A stretch of 64,000 nt of DNA from Nonomuraea turcica (GTDB lineage: Bacteria > Actinomycetota > Actinomycetes > Streptosporangiales > Streptosporangiaceae), in the NCBI RefSeq assembly GCF_030718205.1, contig NZ_JAUZQF010000004.1, positions 434,001 to 498,000 of the forward strand. The letters are read 5' to 3'. The position numbers and the translations under genes were made by a program. The notes below the pieces were generated by a model. That model was given only the letters and a program-made list of their open reading frames with translations. It was not told the DNA's origin and made no database searches. Within the stretch, counting starts at the first letter, position 1, and the number at the start of each line of letters is the position of its first letter. Of the stretch, positions 8,064-15,877 are shown piece by piece.

Positions 8064-9611
8064 GTGTCCCAGCCGCTCACCGATCAGCGCCCACGCGCAG
8101 AACTGATCGCAGAGCTCTACGACCGTCATGCCGCCGGGCTGTTCGCATACTGCGCTGACCAGCTCGGCGACCTCGGCTCCGCGTCCGACGTCCTGATGTC
8201 GGTGCTCTCCGGCGTGCCCGCCGCGGAGCCGCCCCGTGCCGCTCTCTACGCCTTCGCTCGCCGCCAGATCCACCGGCGGGACGTCGTCTACGCGCCGCCC
8301 CTGGTGGACCCGCTCATCGATCCGGCCACGTCGCTCGTCGAGCGCAGCCTGCGGGAGTTGCGGCCGCACCAGCGGGAGGTGCTGGTGCTCTGCGCGGTCT
8401 GCGGGCTGAGCAAGGCCGAGCTGGCCTGGGTGCTCGACGTCGCGCCCGACACGGCAGAGGAGCTGGCCGTGGGGGCGGGGCATCGGTTCCGGCAGGCTCT
8501 CGGGGCGGCGCTGGCCTCCACCGGGGTACGCGTGCCCAAGCCGATCGCCGACATCTACGGAGCGCTGGGGGTCGCGCCGCTGCGTGACGTGCTCGGCCGC
8601 CTGCCGTGGCCGCAGCCGCCCGGGGCGCTGCGCATCCACGTCGCCGGCTCGCGTACGGCCACGCCCGCGCCGTTGTTCGTGAAGCCGCGCTGGCCCAGCC
8701 CGCCGATGTGGCCGCAGCCGCTGTCCGACGCCGACCCGGCGACCAGCACATTGATCTTCCCCAAGGAGCTGCTGACGCCGCGGTCCCCGTCCCGGGTCTC
8801 CCACCACGAGGCGACCACGGCCCCGATGCCCAAGGTCCGCGACCCGTTGCGCCCGCCGCCCAGCCTCGGCCGCCCGCTCAGGGATCCGTTGCGCCCGCCG
8901 CCCGGCCTCGGCCGCCCGCTCAGGGATCCGCTGGGCGCCCTGGACTCCTCCCGTCCGGTCGAGGAGCGGCCGTTCTTCATGGCGGCGCCGGCGGACGAGT
9001 CGGAGCCGTTCGCCACGGGGGACGTGCTCCTGCCGAAGAACTCGCCCGAGCCGTTCGCGACGGGCGACGTGCTCCTGCCCAGCGAGACGCCGCTCCGGCC
9101 GCCGTTCGAGGCGGGCGACCTGCTCGCGCCGGGCGGCGAGGCGCGCCCCGACCTGCCGGCGCCCGGCCGCGACCCGTTGCCGTCCAGGGGCGAGGGACGC
9201 AGGGAATTACGCAGGCCCAGGCCGGCGCGGCGGTCGCAGCCGTCCCCGGCCGAGGACGTGCTGGTCCACAAGGGCCCTCCACGCCCGCTCCAGCCGGAGA
9301 CCGAGGACCCGGTGAGCGACGACACGGCGCCGCTGTTCAAGCCGCGTCCCAAGCCCATGGAGCCGGTGTACCGGATGCCGCTGCCCTGGGAAGACGAGCC
9401 GGCCGGGGAGCCGAAGGAGTCCTTGCTCGCCCCTCGTCCGGTCCGGGCCAGGCCCGTCCCCAAGCGCCGTCCGGACAAACCCCGGCCGGAGAAGGCACGC
9501 CGCCGCGGGGAACGCCACTACGACTGGGCCTGGGAGCTGATCGGCTTCCTGATCTGCGTGGCGATCGCGATGATCGTGTTCTTCTCCGTGCCGATGTTCG
9601 TCGATCCCTAA
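8064..9611 (+). CDS. Sigma-70-like protein with proline-rich repeats and C-terminal membrane anchor
   Basis: A 515-residue protein. Residues about 10-75 resemble ECF sigma region 2 (AELIAELYDRHAAGLFAYCA). Residues about 90-155 resemble region 4 (SLRELRPHQREVLVLCAVCG, then a degenerate helix-turn-helix). A roughly 300-residue Pro/Arg-rich, low-complexity middle has internal repeats, and a basic stretch (RPVPKRRPDKPRPEKARRRG) precedes one transmembrane helix near residues 491-511, leaving only a few residues beyond it. The topology would be a cytoplasmic sigma-like head tethered by its C-tail. The start is GTG with AAGAGGA 9 bases upstream. Its stop overlaps the convergent ECF41 gene by four bases. 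Whether it binds RNA polymerase is unknown; region 2 looks weak. Confidence 0.75.
   Translation: MSQPLTDQRPRAELIAELYDRHAAGLFAYCADQLGDLGSASDVLMSVLSGVPAAEPPRAALYAFARRQIHRRDVVYAPPLVDPLIDPATSLVERSLRELRPHQREVLVLCAVCGLSKAELAWVLDVAPDTAEELAVGAGHRFRQALGAALASTGVRVPKPIADIYGALGVAPLRDVLGRLPWPQPPGALRIHVAGSRTATPAPLFVKPRWPSPPMWPQPLSDADPATSTLIFPKELLTPRSPSRVSHHEATTAPMPKVRDPLRPPPSLGRPLRDPLRPPPGLGRPLRDPLGALDSSRPVEERPFFMAAPADESEPFATGDVLLPKNSPEPFATGDVLLPSETPLRPPFEAGDLLAPGGEARPDLPAPGRDPLPSRGEGRRELRRPRPARRSQPSPAEDVLVHKGPPRPLQPETEDPVSDDTAPLFKPRPKPMEPVYRMPLPWEDEPAGEPKESLLAPRPVRARPVPKRRPDKPRPEKARRRGERHYDWAWELIGFLICVAIAMIVFFSVPMFVDP
8841..9085 (+). repeat. In-frame 42-bp and 45-bp repeats in the sigma-like gene
   Basis: Two units of 42 bp start at 8841 and 8883 (a third begins at 8925) and encode DPLRPPPSLGRPLR and DPLRPPPGLGRPLR. 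Two units of 45 bp start at 9003 and 9048 and encode EPFATGDVLLP with variable tails; a diverged third (FEAGDLLAP) follows. All are multiples of three and lie in the disordered linker. Confidence 0.85.
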
Positions 9612-10495
9612 GGCCGCTCGACCGCCGTCAGGTCGAGCGTGCTCAGGCGGTCCACGTCGGCGAGGATGTCAAAGGCCACCACCTTGCCGCCTGCGATGGT
9701 GAAGGCCCCGACCGACATCACCTTGCCGCCGGCCGTGTTGATCAGACCGGGTACGCCGTTGACCAGGACCGGCTGAGCAATCTGGGCCATCCGCTGGAAC
9801 ATGAGCGCCTGCTTGGCCACCGCCAGGGCCCCATGGAGCTCCAGCCAGCGGCCGCTCGGCAGAGCGCCCTGGTCCACGCGCAGGACGATGTCCGGGTCCA
9901 GCACCGCGACCAGGGCGTCGAAGTCGCCGGCCCGCGCGGCCGTCATGAAGGCGTCCACCACCTTGCGCTGCCGCGACAGGTCCGGGTCCGGCTCCGCGGC
10001 CGCGCCGCGCACCCGGCGCCGGGCGCGGCTGGCAAGCTGACGGGTCGCGGCCGGGGTGCGGTCCACGATGGGGGCGATCTCGTCGAAGGGCACGGCGAAC
10101 ATGTCGTGCAGCACGAACGCCAGCCGCTCCGCCGGATCGAGCGTCTGGAGCACCACGAGCAGCGCCAGGCCCACCGAGTCGGACAGGAGCGCCTCGTGCT
10201 CGGGGTCGACGCCGTCGACGGTGCTCACCACCAGATCCGGCATGCGCCTCTCCAAGGGCTCCTCACCACGCGTGCGGCGGGAGCGCAGCATGTTGAGGCA
10301 GACGCGGCCCACGACCGTAGTGAGCCAGCCGCCCATGTTCTCCACGTCGCTGGTGTCGGTGCGGCTGAGCCGGAGCCACGTCTCCTGCACCGCGTCATCG
10401 GCCTCGCTCAGCGAGCCGAGCATCCGGTACGCCACCGCCCGCAAATGATCACGGTGCTCTTCGAAGACGCCGGTCACCTCATCGTTGTCGTTCAT
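9608..10495 (-). CDS. sigJ: ECF41-type RNA polymerase sigma factor (SigJ-like)
   Basis: A 295-residue ECF sigma factor with region 2 (FEEHRDHLRAVAYRMLGSLS...DDAVQETWLRL), region 4 (LQTLDPAERLAFVLHDMFAV, then the DNA-reading helix), and a C-terminal SnoaL/NTF2-like domain of about 110 residues. That extension defines the ECF41 group, where it acts as a built-in regulator in place of a separate anti-sigma factor. ECF41 genes are typically beside a carboxymuconolactone-decarboxylase, oxidoreductase or epimerase (COE) gene. Here the divergent AhpD-like gene at 10612 fills that place and carries a matching promoter. The start is ATG at 10495. Confidence 0.92.
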   Translation of the reverse strand: MNDNDEVTGVFEEHRDHLRAVAYRMLGSLSEADDAVQETWLRLSRTDTSDVENMGGWLTTVVGRVCLNMLRSRRTRGEEPLERRMPDLVVSTVDGVDPEHEALLSDSVGLALLVVLQTLDPAERLAFVLHDMFAVPFDEIAPIVDRTPAATRQLASRARRRVRGAAAEPDPDLSRQRKVVDAFMTAARAGDFDALVAVLDPDIVLRVDQGALPSGRWLELHGALAVAKQALMFQRMAQIAQPVLVNGVPGLINTAGGKVMSVGAFTIAGGKVVAFDILADVDRLSTLDLTAVERP

Positions 10496-10546
10496 CGGTC
10501 ACATTCTCCCCGCACGGGCAGAGAGACGCACATCACAGTCGCCTCC

Positions 10547-10573
10547 TGTCACCTCTTGCCGAGCTGTTCCGTC
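10547..10573 (+). promoter_or_regulatory. ECF41-type promoter (TGTCACC-N16-CGTC)
   Basis: TGTCACC at 10547-10553 and CGTC at 10570-10573 are separated by exactly 16 bases. As I recall it, the ECF41 consensus is TGTCACA-N16-CGTC, so only one base differs. It lies 39 bp before the AhpD-like ATG and is divergent from the ECF41 gene itself, the arrangement described for this group. Confidence 0.8.
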
Positions 10574-10611
10574 AATGCGGTGTAACAGCGAAACACGGCA
10601 AGGAGATGACC

Positions 10612-11085
10612 ATGGAAGCCCGCTTGAACTACTTCGGCAACTCCGTCACGCCCAAGGTCATGAAGTACCTCGGCTCGGCAGGCAAGGTCGTGCAGGACTC
10701 GACGCTGCCGGCCGCGACCCAGGAATTGGTGAAGATCCGCGCCAGCCAGATCAACGGCTGCGCCGTCTGCATCGACGGGCACACCAAGGAAGCCGCGCAC
10801 GCCGGCGAAACCTCGGTGCGCCTGAACCTGATCGCGGCCTGGCGGGAGGCCACGGTGTTCACCGAGGCCGAACGCGCCGCCCTGGAGCTGACCGAGCAGG
10901 GCACCCGCATCGCCGACGCCGCCGGTGGCGTCACCGACGAGGCCTGGGCGAACGCCGCCAAGCACTACGACGAGGACCAGCTCGCCGCCCTGGTGGCCCT
11001 CATCGCCGTCATCAACGCCTACAACCGCATGAACGTCATCACCCAGCAGCCCGCCGGGGACTACCAAGTCGGCCAGTGGGGGTAA
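10612..11085 (+). CDS. Carboxymuconolactone decarboxylase / AhpD-like protein (ECF41 target)
   Basis: A 157-residue alpha-helical protein of the AhpD-like superfamily. The redox motif CAVCIDGHTKEA (Cys-x2-Cys-x3-His) matches the alkylhydroperoxidase-D core, so a peroxidase or disulfide-reductase role is plausible. The second of two near ATGs (10612) is preferred, because AAGGAG ends at 10605 and gives 6-base spacing; the ATG at 10606 would abut it. It is preceded by an ECF41-type promoter and divergent from the ECF41 sigma gene, so it is almost surely that sigma factor's target. Confidence 0.9.
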   Translation: MEARLNYFGNSVTPKVMKYLGSAGKVVQDSTLPAATQELVKIRASQINGCAVCIDGHTKEAAHAGETSVRLNLIAAWREATVFTEAERAALELTEQGTRIADAAGGVTDEAWANAAKHYDEDQLAALVALIAVINAYNRMNVITQQPAGDYQVGQWG

Positions 11086-11222
11086 CCGCGGCGAAGTGAA
11101 GCGCCTGCCCCGTCCCGGGCCCCAATGACATAGACGCCGAAGATGGCCACGTCCACCGTGCCCGCGTTCGCGAAGCAGTGATTTGTCCCTCTCGGCGGAG
11201 CCGTTGTTGGCGCCCGGCGGGT

Positions 11223-12389
11223 CTACGAGTCGGAGGAGAGGATCAAGCCGCTGGTCGGTACACCGGTTCCGGCCGTGACCAGGACGTTCCACACGCCTGG
11301 GAGTTGGTTGGCCGCTGTGCCGCGGATCTGGCGGACGGCTTCGGCGATGCCGTTCATGCCGTGGATGTACGCCTCCCCCAGCTGCCCGCCGTGCGGGTTG
11401 ACGGGCAGGCGGCCGTCCAGTTCGATGGTGCCGTCCCGGAGGAAGTCCGGCGCCTCGCCCCGGCCGCAGAACCCCAGCTCCTCCAGCTGAGCCAGGACGA
11501 ACGGGGTGAAGTGGTCGTAGAGGATGGCGGTGTGGATGTCCCGTGGTGACAACCCGGACATCTCCCAGAGCCGGCGGCCGACGACGGACATTTCCGGCAG
11601 GCCGCTCATGTCATCGCGGTAGTAGCTGGTCATCATCATCTGGCCGGCTCCGGAGCCCTGCGCGGCGGCCGTGATCATCGCGGGTGACCTGCGCAGGTCC
11701 CGGGCCCGCTCGGCCGAGGTCACGACCAGGGCCACCGCGCCGTCGCTCTCCTGACAGCAGTCGAGCAGGTGCAGCGGCTCCACGATCCACCTGGACGCCT
11801 GGTGCTCCTCCAGCGTGATGGGCCGCTGGTAGAACCAGGCGGCCGGGTTGGTGGCCGCGTGCCTGCGCATGGCCACGGCCACCCGGCCGAAGTCTTCCGA
11901 GGTCGCGTTGTAGGCATGCATGTAGCGGCGCGCGAACATGGCCACCCAGGCCGCCGGGGTCATCAGCCCGAACGGCACGTGCCAGCTCATCTCCAGGCCC
12001 TGGGAGGTCGGCTCGCCGGTCAGGCGGGCGTTCGGCTGGCCGAAGCGGCGGCCGGAGCGCTCGTTGAACGCCCGGTAGCAGACCACCGTCCGCGCCATCC
12101 CCGTGGCCACGGCCATGGCGGCGTGCGCCACCGTGCCGCAGGCGGCGCCGCCGCCGTACTCGACGCGGGAGAAGAAGGTCAGGTCGCCGATCCCCACCTC
12201 CCTGGCGACGGCGATCTCCTGGTTGGAGTCCTGGCTGTAGGTCACCATGCCGTCCACCTCGCCCGGCGACAGCCCGGCGTCGTCCAGGGCGGACAACACG
12301 GCCTCGGCGGCCAGCCGCAGCTCGGATCGCCCGGACTTCTTGCTGAACTCCGTGGCGCCGATGCCGGCGATGGCGGTGCGTCCGCTCAA
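11223..12389 (-). CDS. ltp2: Steroid side-chain aldolase / thiolase-fold lipid-transfer protein (Ltp2-like)
   Basis: A 388-residue thiolase-superfamily protein of the SCP-x/Ltp type. The fold is shown by TAIAGIGATEFSKKSG at the start and NPHGGQLGEAYIHGMNGI near the end, and the true thiolase Cys region is altered. In mycobacteria, Ltp2 with the DUF35 domain of ChsH2 performs the retro-aldol release of propionyl-CoA from the 17-hydroxy C22-CoA steroid, leaving androstenedione. The start is TTG at 12389, overlapping the chsH1 stop (TTGA). It is the last gene of the six-gene operon. Order and partners match mycobacterial igr, which makes the call firm; the substrate is inferred. Confidence 0.88.
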   Translation of the reverse strand: MSGRTAIAGIGATEFSKKSGRSELRLAAEAVLSALDDAGLSPGEVDGMVTYSQDSNQEIAVAREVGIGDLTFFSRVEYGGGAACGTVAHAAMAVATGMARTVVCYRAFNERSGRRFGQPNARLTGEPTSQGLEMSWHVPFGLMTPAAWVAMFARRYMHAYNATSEDFGRVAVAMRRHAATNPAAWFYQRPITLEEHQASRWIVEPLHLLDCCQESDGAVALVVTSAERARDLRRSPAMITAAAQGSGAGQMMMTSYYRDDMSGLPEMSVVGRRLWEMSGLSPRDIHTAILYDHFTPFVLAQLEELGFCGRGEAPDFLRDGTIELDGRLPVNPHGGQLGEAYIHGMNGIAEAVRQIRGTAANQLPGVWNVLVTAGTGVPTSGLILSSDS

Positions 12390-12787
12390 CAAGGTGCGTT
12401 CTCCTCGGGAAACATGAGGGTCACCGTGCCGGTGGCGTGGTCGCCGAGGCTGACCTTGCCGCGCACCTCCACCGTGACCTGGCCGTCCTGGCGCGACACG
12501 ACCGTCCCGTTGAAGCTGAGGCGGTCGCCCGCGTACGCCGGGACGCCCAGCTTGACGTTGATCCGCTTGATGACGGCCTCCGGGCCCGCCCAATCGGTGA
12601 CGTAGCGCTCGACCAGGCCCATGGTGGTCAGGATGTTGAGGAAAATGTCCTTCGAGCCCTGGGCGCGGGCGAGCTGGGTGTCGTGGTGCACGGGCGTGAA
12701 GTCCATGGTGGCCAGGGCCGTGGAGACGACCACGGTAGGCGTCAGGTCGATGGACAGCTCCGGCAGCACGGCTCCTGTCTCGGTCAT
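12386..12787 (-). CDS. chsH1: MaoC-like enoyl-CoA hydratase small subunit (ChsH1-like)
   Basis: A 133-residue single hot-dog domain. The hydratase signature DFTPVHHD supplies the catalytic Asp and His, placed as in MaoC hydratases, followed by the glycine-rich turn and NVKLGVPAYAGDRL. In the mycobacterial igr system ChsH1 pairs with ChsH2 to hydrate the C17 double bond of 3-oxo-pregna-4,17-diene-20-carboxyl-CoA. Its ATG overlaps the chsH2 stop (ATGA) and its stop overlaps the ltp2 start, so the three should be made in fixed ratio. Confidence 0.88.
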   Translation of the reverse strand: MTETGAVLPELSIDLTPTVVVSTALATMDFTPVHHDTQLARAQGSKDIFLNILTTMGLVERYVTDWAGPEAVIKRINVKLGVPAYAGDRLSFNGTVVSRQDGQVTVEVRGKVSLGDHATGTVTLMFPEENAPC

Positions 12788-13701
12788 GGCTCCCCCGGTG
12801 TCCACATCGGCAGGACGAGTTCGTCGTCCATCGGGCGATACGTCACGCGCAACGGCATGCCGATCCGCACCTCCCCCAGGGGGCAGTCCACGACGTTCCC
12901 GACGATTCGTACGCCCTCCGGCAGCTCCACCACGCCCACCACGAACGGGGTCTCGCGGCCCGGCACCCGTGGATGGTGGTGCACGACGTAGCTGTAGAGG
13001 GTCCCCGCGCCGCTCGCGACCGTGTAGGAGCGGCCGGCCGAGCGGCAGTGGGGGCACAACGGGCCCGGCGGGTGGCGCAGCAGGCCGCAGTCGGCGCAGC
13101 TCTGGATGCGTAGCTCGCCCTTCTTCACGCCTTCCCAGAAGAACGCGGTGTCCTGGTTGATCGCGGGTTGGAGCGGATAGGGCTCTTTGGAGGCTTTGGC
13201 GGCGGGTGGGCGAAATTTCAGGACGCGGAAGAGCATGTCCGCCACCGGCTCGTCGTCCTCGGCGTACCAGGTGACGTTCCAGGTGGCGAAGTACCCCACA
13301 CCCAGAGCGGTCTTCTTGGGCCCCGCCAGGCCCGCGAACCTCGTCGCGGGGGTGAGGCGCTCGCCCAGGCGGGCGTAGCGGTGGTAGGTCTGCTCGCAGT
13401 TGGTCGCCACCACGCCCGTGTAGCCACCGGCGTTGAGCGCCGTCATCATGTCGTCCACCGGCGAGCGGTCCTTGGCCCCAGTACGCAGCCCTTGCATGGT
13501 CCACACCTGGGCCATCGCGGGCGGGGCGACGCCCTTGTCCAGGTAGGCCGGATTCTCGTCGCCCATGGCGGCCAGCCAGTGCCTGATCATGGGGATGTTC
13601 ACCGGGTCGGGCGCCGGCGTGCCGCGCACCTCTCCCAGCGCAGCCTGCTTGTCCGCGAGGTCGTGCAGCTCCTCGTCCGTCATCGGCTTCGCCTCGCTCA
13701 T
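12784..13701 (-). CDS. chsH2: MaoC/DUF35 fusion protein (ChsH2-like)
   Basis: A 305-residue two-domain protein. The N-terminal half is a MaoC-type hot dog without an obvious Asp/His pair. The C-terminal half is a DUF35 module: a zinc ribbon (CADC and CPHC separated by ten residues, about residues 200-217) followed by an OB fold (TLYSYVVHHHPRVPGRETPF). In mycobacteria the first half completes the ChsH1-ChsH2 hydratase and the DUF35 half is the obligate partner of Ltp2. The ATG at 13701 overlaps the preceding acyl-CoA dehydrogenase stop by four bases. Confidence 0.9.
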   Translation of the reverse strand: MSEAKPMTDEELHDLADKQAALGEVRGTPAPDPVNIPMIRHWLAAMGDENPAYLDKGVAPPAMAQVWTMQGLRTGAKDRSPVDDMMTALNAGGYTGVVATNCEQTYHRYARLGERLTPATRFAGLAGPKKTALGVGYFATWNVTWYAEDDEPVADMLFRVLKFRPPAAKASKEPYPLQPAINQDTAFFWEGVKKGELRIQSCADCGLLRHPPGPLCPHCRSAGRSYTVASGAGTLYSYVVHHHPRVPGRETPFVVGVVELPEGVRIVGNVVDCPLGEVRIGMPLRVTYRPMDDELVLPMWTPGEP

Positions 13702-14852
13702 CGCGGCGGCCTCGGCAGGCCCAGGCCGAGCATCGCGATCAGCTCCCGCTGCACCTCGTTGACCCCGCCGCCGAACGTCAGCACCACGGCGCCCTTCACC
13801 CCGTGGTCGTTGCGTTCGAGCAGCTCGGCCGTCTCCGGGTCGCTCGGGTCGCCGTACCTGGCCAGGACGTCGGCGATGATCCTGCCGACCTCCTGCATAC
13901 GCTCGGAGCCGTAGATCTTGGTGGCCGACGCGTCGGGCGCGCCCAGCCAGCCGAGGTCCATGTTCGCGGCCACCTGCCAGTTGAGCAGCTCGTTCGTCCG
14001 TAACGCCACCCACACCGCGGCCAGCGCCCGCCGTACGTCCGGGTTGTCCACCAGGCCGGTGCGCCTGGCCCAGGCGAGGAAGCGGTCGTAGGTCTGGCCG
14101 ATGTTCCCGGCGGGGCCGAGGGTGACCCGTTCGTGGTTGAGCTGGTTGACGATCAGGTCCCAGCCCCGGTCCACCTCGCCGACCACCATGTTCACCGGCA
14201 CGCGGACGTCGCTGTAGTAGGTGGAGTTGGTGTGGTGGCGCCCGTCCATGGTCACGATCGGGGTCCACGAGAAGCCGGGGTCGTCCGTGGAGGCGATCAT
14301 CATGGTGATGCCCTTGTGCTTCTTGGCCTCGGGGTTCGTCCGGGCGGCCAGCCAGATGTACTGGGCGTAGTGTGCGCCGCTGGTGAAGATCTTCTGGCCG
14401 TTGACGACGTAATGGTCGCCGTCGAGCACCGCCGTGGTGCGCAGGGACGCCAGGTCGGTGCCCGCCTCGGGCTCGCTGTAGCCGATGGCGAAGTGGCATT
14501 CGCCGGCGAGGATGCGCGGCAGGAAGAGGTCCTTCTGCTCCTGGGTGCCGTACTGCATGAGCGTGGGGCCGACCGTCTGGACCGTGATGATCGGATACGG
14601 GACGCCTGCCCGGGCGATCTCGTTGGCGAAGATCTGCTGCTCGAGCGGGCCATAGCCACCGCCGCCGTACTGCTCGGGCCAGCCGAGGCCGAGTTTGCCG
14701 TCGCGGCCCAGGCGGCGGCAGTGCTCCATGTACGCCCCGCCGAACGGGTCCTCGGCGATCTTTCTGCGGTCCTCGTCGGTGAGACAACCCTGGAAGTACT
14801 CGCGCAGCTCGTCCCGGAGCCTGCGTTGCTCGGGGGTCAGGTCGATCAGCAT
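13698..14852 (-). CDS. chsE2: Acyl-CoA dehydrogenase FadE29/ChsE2-like
   Basis: A 384-residue acyl-CoA dehydrogenase, nearly the length of mycobacterial FadE29 and closely similar by recall (opening MLIDLTPEQR; FAIGYSEPEAGTDLASLRTT; GPAGNIGQTYDR; FGGGVNEVQRE). In mycobacteria FadE29 forms a heterotetramer with FadE28 that oxidises the three-carbon side chain of the steroid-CoA. The ATG at 14852 overlaps the FadE28 stop by one base (TGATG). FAD-binding residues are split between the two subunits in this family, so the pair should be read together. Confidence 0.9.
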   Translation of the reverse strand: MLIDLTPEQRRLRDELREYFQGCLTDEDRRKIAEDPFGGAYMEHCRRLGRDGKLGLGWPEQYGGGGYGPLEQQIFANEIARAGVPYPIITVQTVGPTLMQYGTQEQKDLFLPRILAGECHFAIGYSEPEAGTDLASLRTTAVLDGDHYVVNGQKIFTSGAHYAQYIWLAARTNPEAKKHKGITMMIASTDDPGFSWTPIVTMDGRHHTNSTYYSDVRVPVNMVVGEVDRGWDLIVNQLNHERVTLGPAGNIGQTYDRFLAWARRTGLVDNPDVRRALAAVWVALRTNELLNWQVAANMDLGWLGAPDASATKIYGSERMQEVGRIIADVLARYGDPSDPETAELLERNDHGVKGAVVLTFGGGVNEVQRELIAMLGLGLPRPPR

Positions 14853-15877
14853 CAGACGAGCGCTCCGATCAGGTCCAGCTGGGCGTCGGCGCCGCCGAGC
14901 AGGTGGGACAGGTGCTTGGCCTGGGCGAAGTAGCGGTGCAGCGGGTACGTCACGTCGAGCCCGAGGCCGCCGTGCAGGTGCTGGCAGGTGTAGAGGGCCT
15001 TGACGGCCGCACTGACGTGGTACGCGGCCAGCGCCAGGTCCTGCTCGGCCGGCAGGCCCTCGCCCAGCCGCCATACCGCCGACCACATCGCCACGTCCAG
15101 CGCCCGGCCCGCGATGTAGACGTCGGCGATCTGCATGGTCACGGCCTGGAACTCGGCCAGCGCCCGGCCGAACTGCTTCCTGCTCCTGATGTAGGAGGTG
15201 GTCAACTCCAGCGCCCCGGCCAGCACGCCACTGGCCTGTGCGGCGACCCCGGCGGTGAAGAGCTGCCGGACGCCGGTGACTGCCTCCGGTCCCGCCAGCC
15301 GCTCCGCGGGGGTGTCCTCGAGCACGACCGTCGCGGCGGGCTCGCCGGTGGACGTGAACTCCGCCGTCGTCGCCGGCTCCTCGATCAGGAACAGGCCCTC
15401 ATCGGCGCTGACCAGCACTGCGGACGCGGGGTGGAGCACGGAGACCTTGCGCCCGGTCAACGCCCAGCCGTCACCGGACGGCCGCGCGACCGTCGAAGGC
15501 GGCTCGGCCAGGGCGCGGCCCGGCTCCCGCAACGCGAGCGCCATCCGGCCCGCACGCCCGGCCCGGGCTCCAGCCGCCGCGCCACCCTCGCCGCTCGTGC
15601 CGCCGAAGCGTCGTTGCTGGTCGAGGGTGCCGTATCGGGCCAGCGCCAGCGTGCTCGCCAGCGTCGAGAGGGCCGGGACCGCCGCCGCCCGCGCCCCCAC
15701 TTCCCGCAGCACCACGGCCATCTCCACCGGTCCGAGCCCGGCGCCGCCCGCCTCCTCCGGCACGCACACACTCATCAGCCCGGCCTGCCACAGCCGCTCC
15801 TCATCGCCTTCCCTGGCGAGGACCTCGGCGGCCAACTTCTTCAAGTCCTGCTGGGTTTCGTCCAGGTTGAAATCCAC
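14852..15877 (-). CDS. chsE1: Acyl-CoA dehydrogenase FadE28/ChsE1-like
   Basis: A 341-residue, shortened acyl-CoA dehydrogenase like mycobacterial FadE28, with the conserved late segments SYIRSRKQFGRALAEFQAVT, HLHGGLGLDVTYPLHRYF and LLGGADAQLDLIGA. It supplies the complementary half of the FadE28-FadE29 active site. The GTG at 15877 shares one base with the fadD17 stop (TAGTG). A central Ala/Gly/Arg-rich stretch (about residues 95-120, GGTSGEGGAAAGARAGRAGR) looks like an expanded loop. Confidence 0.88.
   Translation of the reverse strand: MDFNLDETQQDLKKLAAEVLAREGDEERLWQAGLMSVCVPEEAGGAGLGPVEMAVVLREVGARAAAVPALSTLASTLALARYGTLDQQRRFGGTSGEGGAAAGARAGRAGRMALALREPGRALAEPPSTVARPSGDGWALTGRKVSVLHPASAVLVSADEGLFLIEEPATTAEFTSTGEPAATVVLEDTPAERLAGPEAVTGVRQLFTAGVAAQASGVLAGALELTTSYIRSRKQFGRALAEFQAVTMQIADVYIAGRALDVAMWSAVWRLGEGLPAEQDLALAAYHVSAAVKALYTCQHLHGGLGLDVTYPLHRYFAQAKHLSHLLGGADAQLDLIGALV

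Noticed and set aside
11086..11222. Possible fragment of a small gene between the AhpD-like gene and ltp2
   Set aside because: A short leftward frame looks faintly protein-like (NHCFANAGTVDVAIFGVYV) but has no start, no stop in place and no family match I can defend.
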